Source: Calamus simplicifolius
Lineage: Eukaryota; Streptophyta; Magnoliopsida; Arecales; Arecaceae
Direction of reading: 5' to 3'
DNA length: 64,000 bases
Assembly: GCA_900491605.1 (NCBI GenBank)
Contig: UESW01000047.1
Location: 62,001 to 126,000 of the forward strand
A program made the position numbers and the translations under genes. Shown in pieces: positions 57,113 to 64,000 of this stretch (position 1 is the first letter of the stretch; each line of letters begins with the position of its first letter). The notes beneath the pieces were generated by a model. That model made no database searches, was not told the origin of the DNA, and saw only the letters and a program-made list of their open reading frames with translations.

Positions 57113-58618
57113 TGTTGGCCCAGATGACAACCCAAGAGGGGGGGTGAATTGGGTTCTTTAAAAATTTAGCTTCTTGAAAAATTGTTTGCTTAAGATGAAT
57201 GAAAACAAATGCAATGTAAATATAAAGTACAGCGAATAAAACAGAGATAGAGATAGAGTCAATGGAAGCACGGCAAACACAAAGATTTTATAGTGGTTCG
57301 GTGTATCCAACACCTACGTCCACTCCCAAGATCCTACTTGGGTCCACACTATAATCACCTCGATTACAGCCGAGTTGTTTTACAAGTTCACAACTCAAAC
57401 TTGTTGTTTTACCCGGGATCACAACGAACCCAGCCGGTTTTTCGGGCTCACCAGCACACAACCCAAGACTCAAGCAAAACTAGCTTGACCCGAGGTTAAC
57501 AACCTCCACTAGTTCAATCCCCTTTGATTGAACTAGGCACAAACAAGAATAAGAATGTTTTACAAATTTTCACAGCTCCTTAATGAGCAAATATTCAAAG
57601 AAAAGTAAATAGGTTTAGAAAAGCCTGGTTTGAAGTTGTTTGGCTTTGAGCTTTTCTTCTTTTCTTCTTTTCCTCTTCTCCTTGCTGGGTTGAATCAAGC
57701 CTCAGCTCCGATTCTTCACAGTAGATGCAGTTGAGAAGATTGAAAAGTTGGTCTCTTTCTTCTAGTTGAGAATCCTCCGATTTTTCTCTATTTGAACGGC
57801 TTGGATTCTTCTTTGAGCTTTGTGGAGTGGAAGGTTTTGAATTTGAAAGCTCCTCTCTTGGATATAAGGCTCAAGACTTCTCGGATTTTGATTTTTGATT
57901 TTGTCTATCCGTTTCTATCTCTCTCTTTCAAACGGTTGTTTTTCCCCTTTTTATAGATTTTCCTTTGATTCATTTTTGGGTGGAAATCTAGCCGTTGGAG
58001 TGTACCTGGAAGGATTTTCCATTCATAAAAAATAGCCGTTAGATGTCAGAAATCAAAAATATTACCGTTAGAGCTGATCTGGCATTTTTGATTTTTCGTC
58101 CAGGTGGGTTGGAGTCGGCTCCAGCTTTTCAGGTGTCGGCTCCGAATCGTTTTTCCATAAATAGTAAAATCTGAGTTCGTCGTGGAGTCGGCTCCGCAAA
58201 AGTAAGTGTCGGCTCGCCGTCGTCAGGTGTCGGCTCCCGAAAACTGTAGGTGTCGGCTCCAGGATGCTCAGAAAAATCAACGCTCTGTTCCAGCATCGGA
58301 GTCGGCTCCAGACACAGTAAGTGTCGACTCCGAAACCTTAGGTGTCGGCTCCGAAACTCTAGGTGTCGGCTCCAGGTTGTATCAAAAATCAGATTAAAAT
58401 TGAATTGGCCATGGGGTCGGCTCCAGACTTTCTAGGTGTCGACTCCAAGCTCTGAAACTTTGAAATCTCTGATTTGTATTTGATTCAAAATTCATTTCTT
58501 AATTCCTTTAAATTGATCAAATAAATTTAAGTCCTGAAACACTTATAAAATCCATTAGTAATCAAATAAATATACTCAATTCCTTTATTAATCATCAAAA
58601 TCAATGAATGGATCAACA
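57113..58618 (-). repeat. 3' LTR of the SIRE-like element
   Basis: On the minus strand it begins TGTTGATCCATTC, right after the polypurine tract, and ends GGCCAACA at 57113, so TGTTG and CAACA close the repeat. The length is 1506 bp. It includes the CCCAAGAGGGGGGGTGAAT stretch (near 57131) and a Pol II-like region with a TTTTTATAG TATA on the minus strand (near 57953). The partner LTR is outside the window, so the right boundary rests on the polypurine tract alone. Confidence 0.7.
58103..58447. repeat. GTCGGCTCC motif cluster in the SIRE-like LTR
   Basis: The 9-base word GTCGGCTCC, or a one-base variant, occurs about twelve times in 345 bases, usually as GGTGTCGGCTCC or GAGTCGGCTCC. Spacing is irregular (about 18-56 bases), so this is a dispersed motif and not a strict tandem repeat. 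Confidence 0.85.
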
Positions 58619-58632
58619 ATCTCCCCCTTTTT
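58619..58632 (-). promoter_or_regulatory. Polypurine tract of the SIRE-like element
   Basis: On the minus strand AAAAAGGGGGAGAT directly precedes the LTR start TGTTG. This is a typical plus-strand primer tract. Confidence 0.8.
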
Positions 58633-59176
58633 GATGATTATAAAAACATTGAGTATATGCATAGAATTCTTAAATTAAAGAGAATATCAAGGAAGTGATC
58701 TTTACGAGTAAGCTCCCCCTGAATAAGGTAGCTTCTCTTATGAAGTTCAAATTCAAATTATTCTTCCTCTTACTTTACACATTTGATACTTAAGATTTCT
58801 TTGTGCATAGACAATTCAATTTGATTATCAATCCATATCAATAACTCAATATCATATTAATCAATTAACATTCTCAACTATAATTCTTTCCATATAATTT
58901 TCTCCCTCTTAATGCATATACAATCCTAATTCTCTCCCCTTTTTTGTAATCAACAAAAAGGTAAAGAATATTTTACTGCATCAAAGGATAATTGCATCAA
59001 AAAGATAATCAAAAGTCAAATATTACATAAAAAACTTTTCATTCATTAACATAAGCTTCACTACATCAACATATTGTCAAGTATTACATAATTCTCTCCC
59101 TCTTTACACTTCATTATATTAACTTCATTACATCAAAATGTAAACAACATTTCAACAAGATTGAACATAAACTACA
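58633..59176 (-). other. 3' untranslated region of the SIRE-like element
   Basis: This AT-rich sequence between the last ORF and the polypurine tract has no gene. AATTCTCTCCC-like words recur. Confidence 0.6.
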
Positions 59177-59725
59177 TCAAAAGTTCTTTCTAACTATTCT
59201 TGTTAAATGGTCTACTATATTTTTCATTCCATCACATTGAAGTCTAACATAATCTTTTAGTCTCTCATCCACAAATGTGCAAGCTGTTGTGATTTTGTCT
59301 TGAAGTTCGGCGTTGCACTTTGAATAAGTTTCACCATCTCCACAAATCTCTTTAAGCTCTTCAAAGATGTTCTTCAAATCACCATTTAAAGATTCTGCGG
59401 AGGAGTTGAGAGTTGATTCAATCTTTGCAATCCGATCATCAAGGGAGTAAAGTGATTCTTTTAAATTCATAAATTTACTGTCAAACTCATCCTTCTGAGC
59501 TGCAAACAAACTTTTTAATTGCTCCATTTGAAGGTCTGAGAATCCAGTCGAAGAAGTGGATGGTTGATCATAAACTTGTGCAGGTGCAGGAGCAGGAACA
59601 GGAGCAGAAATGGGACTCCTAGGCTGTGGAGAAGGAACCCTAAATGATGGTCCAGCCTCGCAAGGCTCAGAAACTCTCGGCATAGGGGCTCTTTCATCTA
59701 GGTGTCCTTTCCTAAGAATTGACAT
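59177..59725 (-). pseudogene. Pro-rich/coiled-coil ORF after pol, fused to RNase H remnant
   Basis: A 182-residue frame has a Pro/Ala/Ser-rich region (residues about 25-55, with APVPAPAPAQVYD) and then a long Gln/Glu/Lys/Leu heptad stretch. It ends with a basic tail. Its first residues come from RNase H sequence read off frame, so the start at 59725 is not a true start. SIRE elements carry an env-like ORF after pol whose C-terminal part is described as Pro-rich and coiled-coil. This could be its tail, joined by an internal deletion. No transmembrane segment is seen. Function unknown. Confidence 0.5.
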
Positions 59726-60208
59726 GCACCACTTGTGCTTTTTCTATCCAATTTACATCCAGCATAGTCAGAATCAGAATATGCAATTAAATTTAAAGTC
59801 TCTAGAGTACCATAAACCTACATTTTTAGTTCCACTTAAATATCTTAAAATTCTTTTTACAACAACTAAGTGAGATTCTTTAGGTTCAGATTGAAATCTA
59901 GCACATAGACATACTGCAAACATAATATTTGGTCTACTAGCAGTTAAGTAAAGAAGAGATCCAATCATACCTCTGTAATGTTTTTGATCTACTTTCTTAC
60001 CATCTTCATCTTTGTCCAATTTGCACGAAGGACTCATAGGTATCCCAAGTGGTTTGATTGACTCCATTCAAATTTCTTGAGCAGTTCTTTTGCTATATTT
60101 GGCTTGATTGATGAAGATTTCTTTGCTTTGTTTGATTTGAAGTCCTAGGAAGAAGTTGAGTTCTTCTATCATACTCATTTCAAACTCACCCTGCATTAAC
60201 TTTGCAAA
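59726..60208 (-). pseudogene. RT C-terminus and truncated RNase H, SIRE-like element
   Basis: At 60067-59774 the minus strand reads LGIPMSPSCKLDKDEDGKK, then YRGMIGSLLYLTASRPNIMF and VKRILRYLSGTKNVGL, which ends the RT thumb. One frame over, about 59795-59715, is the RNase H start (YSDSDYAGCKLDRKSTSG, then FLG). It stops abruptly there, with the remaining RNase H missing. Frame breaks separate it from the main RT. Confidence 0.8.
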
Positions 60209-61672
60209 TTATTGACATAACAAATTGTTAGTAGCACCGAAAACAATATCATCAACATATATCTGTACTACTAATAAATCTTTGTCTTTTGTTTTCAAAA
60301 ATAGTGTTTTATCGACATTTCCTCTTACAAAATCATTTTCAATCAGAAATTTACTTAATCTTTCATACCAAGCCCTAGGTGCTTGTTTCAAACCGTATAG
60401 TGCTTTGTGTAATTTAAAAACATGATTTGGAAATTCATGATCTTCAAATCCCGGTGGTTGTTCAACAAAAACTTCTTCATTTATAAATCCATTTAAGAAT
60501 GCGCTTTTAACATCCATTTGAAATAAATTGATATGCATATGACATGCAAATGCAAGTAACAATCTAATTGCTTCAAGTCTAGCTACAGGTGCAAAAGTTT
60601 CATCAAAATCAATTCCTTCTTCTTGATTATATCCTTTTGCAACTAATCTAGCTTTGTTTCTTATTACTATGCCATTTTCGTCTAATTTATTTCTAAATAC
60701 CCATTTTGATCCTATTACAGAATGATCTTTAGGTCTATCCACTAATGTCCAAACATTATTTCTAGTGAATTGATTTAATTCTTCTTGCATGGCTAACATC
60801 CAGTTATTATCTTTTTCAGCTTCTTCAATAGTTTTTGGTTCAATTTGAGATACAAATGCAAGATGATTATTGATGTTTCTCATTGATGATCTAGTTCTTA
60901 CTCCTTGAGATGGATCACCTATAATTAATTCTCTTGGATGACCATAGGCATATCTCCAATCTCTAGGTAGATCTATATCATTACGATTTCCATCAACAAC
61001 ATCAACACTAGGAGAATCATTATCTTTAGCTTCTTGTTCATGATCTGAAGATACATCTATATTTAATTTTTCAATGTCTCTTTCTAGAATGTTTGTATCT
61101 TCCTCATCATCAATCTTTTTAGAACTTGATGCTAAAGATTCATCAAAGATTACATGAATAGATTCTTCTACTATTAAGTTTCTCTTGTTAAATACTCTAT
61201 AAGCTTTACTTGATGTTGAATATCCTAAGAATATGCCTTCATCAGATTTTGCATCAAATTTTCCTAGGTTATCTTTGCCATTATTATGAATGAAACACTT
61301 ACAACCAAATGCATGAAAATAGCTTATGTTTGGTTTTCTATTATTCCATAGTTCATAAGGTGTTTTCTTAATGATTGGCCTAATTAAAGCTCTATTAAGG
61401 ATGTAGCATGCCGTGTTTATAGCTTCTGCCCAAAAGTATTTTGGTAAGTTGCTTTCACATAGCATGGTACGGGCCATGTCTTCTAGGGTTCTATTTTTTC
61501 TTTCAACTACACCATTTTGTTGCGGTGTTCTAGGTGCAGAAAAATTATGATGGATGCCATTTTCTATGCAAAAATTTTTAAATAAATGATTTTCAAATTC
61601 GGTGCCATGATCACTTCTTAGAGACACTATGGTGTTGTTTTTCTCATTTGTGACCTTCTTGAAGAATTTCAA
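60209..61672 (-). pseudogene. Integrase core and reverse transcriptase, SIRE-like element
   Basis: A 487-residue open stretch. Integrase core: SLRSDHGTEFEN, then TPQQNGVVERKNRTLEDMAR and the GKFDAKSDEGIFLGYSTSSK block. A linker follows with acidic stretches. RT: DHSVIGSKWVFRNK, VARLEAIRLLLAFACHMHI, FQMDVKSAFLNG, LHKALYGLKQAPRAWYERL and the catalytic VQIYVDDIVFGATN near residues 470-483, just before the stop. It is the best-preserved polyprotein piece in the window. The upstream integrase part is in another frame (61669-62439). Confidence 0.9.
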
Positions 61673-62439
61673 AAATAGTGAAAGGTCTCATCCTTATGAG
61701 CTAAAAATAATACCCAAGTGTATCTAGAGTAATCATCTACAATCACAAGACCATATTTCTTTCCTCCTAGACTTGTGGTTCTAGTAGGTCCAAAAAGATC
61801 CATGTGAAGTAGTTCAAGTGGCCTAGAAGTGGAAACAATATTTTTAGTTTTGAAAGAATTTCTAGTTTGTTTTCCAAATTGACATGCATCACAAATTTTA
61901 TTATTTTCAAAATCTAATTGTGGAAGTCCTTTTACTAAATCCATTCTAATTAATTTTGAAATAAGGTGTGTGCTTGCATGACCTAATCTACGATGCCACA
62001 ACCAACCAATCTCATTTATATTAGCATTATTAGCAACTAGGCAATGATTACTTGTAGACAAATTGTCTAAATCAATCAGGTATACATTGCCATTTCTATT
62101 TCCAATAAAAACAATGCTATTATCAATGGGATTAGAAACTGTGCATATAGAAGATTCAAATGATACTTTAAAACCTTTGTCACATAATTGACTAATGCTA
62201 ATTAAATTATGTTTCAAACCATCAACATATAAGACATTTTCAATATATGTGGAGGGAGTTATTTGAATGTTACCAAACCCCAAGATTTGGCCTTTGCCAT
62301 TGTCGCCAAATGTAACTACTCCTCCTCTTTTGCTTTCAAGGGTGATGAATTGATCCTTGTCACCCGTCATGTGCCTTGAGCAGCCGCTATCGAGATACCA
62401 CTTTCTCTTTGATCTTTTGGCCGCAAGACACTCCTGCAA
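61669..62439 (-). pseudogene. Protease and GAG-pre-integrase, SIRE-like element
   Basis: The protease has an intact active site (WYLDSGCSRHMTGD, about 62400-62350) and LISISQLCDKGFKVSF. The zinc-binding block is LWHRRLGHASTHLISKLIRM, then CDACQFGKQTRN, followed by the first integrase Asp (HMDLFGPTRTTSLGGKKYG). An in-frame stop lies about 10 bases upstream of 62439, and a frame change at 61670 separates it from the integrase core. Confidence 0.88.
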
Positions 62440-62558
62440 AAATAATTAAGTCTTATATTTAGGTACCCAAGCTTTCTTGGGTCCTTCATGGTTAGTAGCA
62501 TAAACAATTGTTCCTTTAGGAACCCAAATTTTCTTTCCTTTACTATTTATCTTCTTAT

Positions 62559-62909
62559 CTATTTTCTTAAAATTGCATTCAAAAACTTTGTGTCCCTTCT
62601 TGTTACAGTAATGCATGTAACATTATCAAGGTTTTGTTCCTTTCTAAAAAAGTTTTTGACAAATTTTTGTTTCAAATTAGGTCTATATCCTAAACCAGCC
62701 TTATCATATATAGCTCTTTGATTACTTAACAATAAATTAAGTTTTTCTGAACTATAAGTGAATTTATCAACAATACTTTTATATTTATCAACTTCCTTCT
62801 TTAGTTTATCATTTTCATTGGAAATTGATTCTTTTTCTTTAGTCAAATTGTCTTTTTCAGATTTCAGCACTTTAGTTTCATTATTAAGATTTTCTTTTTC
62901 TTCAATCAA
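62559..62909 (-). pseudogene. Gag C-terminal coiled coil, SIRE-like element
   Basis: A Lys/Glu/Asn-rich coiled coil (KENLNNETKVLKSEKDNLTKE and following) leads to AIYDKAGLGYRPN. A second Cys/His knuckle (CNKKGHK) is in the next frame near 62600. It continues the gag reading separated by a one-base-type frame change at 62910. Confidence 0.75.
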
Positions 62910-62911
62910 AG

Positions 62912-64000
62912 TTAAATTTTATTTTTCAAAAACTTATATTTCTTTTTCAAAATTTTGAAATCACCAACAAGTTCATTAAAAGCATCAAATAATTCATCAA
63001 AAGCAAATTCATCGCAAGGGTTTTCAGAACTTACCTCATCCTCTTCGTTTGCCATAAAGCAAATGTTAGCAACCTCCTTTTGTTCTTCCTCCGATGAGGA
63101 TTCATCGCTGTCGCTCCAAGTTGCAACATAGGCTTTCTTTTTCTTCTTGAAAGTCTTTTTCAGTTGAGGACAATCATATCTGTAATGCCCCGGTTTCTTA
63201 CATTCATAGCAAATCAAGGGGTCTTTCTCTTTATCCTTGTCCTTGTCTTTTTCTTTCTCTCCTTCCATCTTAGTTCCAAATTTCTTCTTGTGGAAGGGTC
63301 TCTTTCTCCTCATGAATTTTTTGAACTTTCTTGCTAGAAGAGCTGTCTCATCATCATCTTCTTCACTATCATTGCAGCTCTCCTCATTTTCAGCAGCCTT
63401 AAGAGCTATGGTCTTTTTCTTTTTCACATCTTCTTCTATGTGCTGCTTCATGGTCAATTCATGGGTCATTAGGGATCCTAGAAGCTCCTCTAAGGGTAAG
63501 GTGTTGAGGTCCTTTGCTTCTTGGATTGCTGTCACCTTCGCTTCCCACGTTCTTGGAAGTGACCTGAGAATTTTTCGGACAAGTTCAGAGTTAGAATATG
63601 TTTTGCCTAAACTTTTCAACCCATTTACAATATCAGTAAATCTAGTATACATGCTAGCTATATTTTCAGTTTGTTCCATGCAAAATAACTCATATTTATG
63701 AACAAGAATGTTTATTTTGGATTCTTTTACTTGGTTAGTACCCTCATGGGTAACCTCTAATCTATCCCAAATCTCCTTTGCGGAATTACAAGTGGAGATT
63801 CTATTAAATTCATTAGCATCTAAAGAGCAATATAAGACATTCATGGCCTTAGCATTGAGCTGTGCCATTTTCCTATCATTATCATTCCAATCCCTTTCGG
63901 GCTTAGGAACAATAGTGCCATCAACAACGTGTGTGGGTGTACTAGGTCCATTAGTTATAACACCCCACAATTCATAATCAGAAGCTTGAATGAATATCCT
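62912..64000 (-). pseudogene. Gag N-terminal region, SIRE-like element, partial at window end
   Basis: The frame is open to the window edge, so its true start is outside. Capsid region: NALYCSL-type sequence, AKEIWDRLEVTHEGTNQVKES, YTRFTDIVNGLKSLGK and VRKILRSLPRTWEAKVTAIQEAKD (the UBN2 gag fold of copia elements). An acidic stretch and a Lys-rich stretch follow, then the CCHC knuckle CYECKKPGHYRYDC near 63215-63170, then an acidic, coiled tail. Gag builds the particle and binds RNA. It is intact over at least 360 residues. Confidence 0.88.

Larger units (their letters stand above)
57113..64000 (-). mobile_element. SIRE-like Ty1/copia element, 3' LTR and most of the coding region
   Basis: Minus-strand order from the window edge is gag, protease, integrase, RT, RNase H start, a Pro-rich/coiled-coil ORF, polypurine tract, and a 3' LTR ending at 57113. 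The 5' LTR lies beyond 64000. The long gag with CCHC knuckle, the pol type and an additional ORF after pol fit the SIRE/Maximus lineage. Stops and frameshifts occur about every 0.5-1.5 kb. The gag frame is open to the window end. Confidence 0.88.

Noticed and set aside
1..64000. tRNA, rRNA or microRNA genes
   Set aside because: No cloverleaf or rRNA-like sequence was noticed. The hairpins present are short tandem repeats without the arm length of a miRNA precursor. A dedicated scan was not possible here.

Overview
The window is nuclear DNA of a flowering plant. The evidence is nested LTR retrotransposons of four structural types, hAT and Tourist-like MITEs, a LINE remnant, AT-rich intergenic DNA, and one F-box gene with short GT-AG introns. 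There are no operons, ribosome-binding sites or other bacterial features. The exact species cannot be read from the sequence. It is a transposon-dominated gene-poor region, and the only host gene seen is broken.

Layout. (1) 1-16156 and 38656-52782 are two copies of one roughly 5.7-kb low-copy segment, each split by a different LTR retrotransposon. Copy 1 carries a Tat-lineage Ty3/gypsy element on the minus strand (4145-14580, TSD TAAGG). Copy 2 carries a chromovirus on the plus strand (40025-48223, TSD AATAG). Each copy is the empty site for the other's insertion, so the LTR ends and target duplications can be set to the base. Both copies share a hAT-type element with an 8-bp TSD. (2) The duplicated segment ends exactly at the 5'-UTR intron acceptor of a plus-strand F-box/LRR pseudogene (16200-19813). 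(3) 20356-28314 is a non-autonomous Tat-type element (TSD GACTC). It keeps a gag stub, a stray LTR fragment and an integrase tail, followed by 3.5 kb of hairpin-forming tandem repeats. (4) 28558-34728 is a decayed Ty1/copia element (TSD ATAAA). Next to it is an older minus-strand copia remnant (34735-36144). (5) 52783-57112 holds a degenerate MITE, a LINE reverse-transcriptase remnant, a probable solo LTR carrying a 0.9-kb GC-rich hairpin array, and a pair of nested Tourist-like MITEs. (6) 57113-64000 is the 3' LTR and most of the coding region of a SIRE-like copia element on the minus strand, which runs off the window.

None of the retroelement polyproteins is intact. Stops, frameshifts, internal deletions and protease active-site changes are present throughout, so any movement would depend on proteins from elsewhere. 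The Tat element at 4145-14580 carries an antisense, intron-containing gene with a Transposase_28-like domain between integrase and its 3' LTR.

The strongest observations for follow-up are four. Tandem arrays in several unrelated elements are all built from short perfect hairpins with a CTCGG/CCGAG core, and some stems show paired substitutions. Transposon sequence inside the duplicated segment is about five times more diverged than its flanks. The Tat element has the antisense spliced gene. The non-autonomous element has a chimeric gag-LTR-integrase structure. Percent identities given are hand counts over short stretches.
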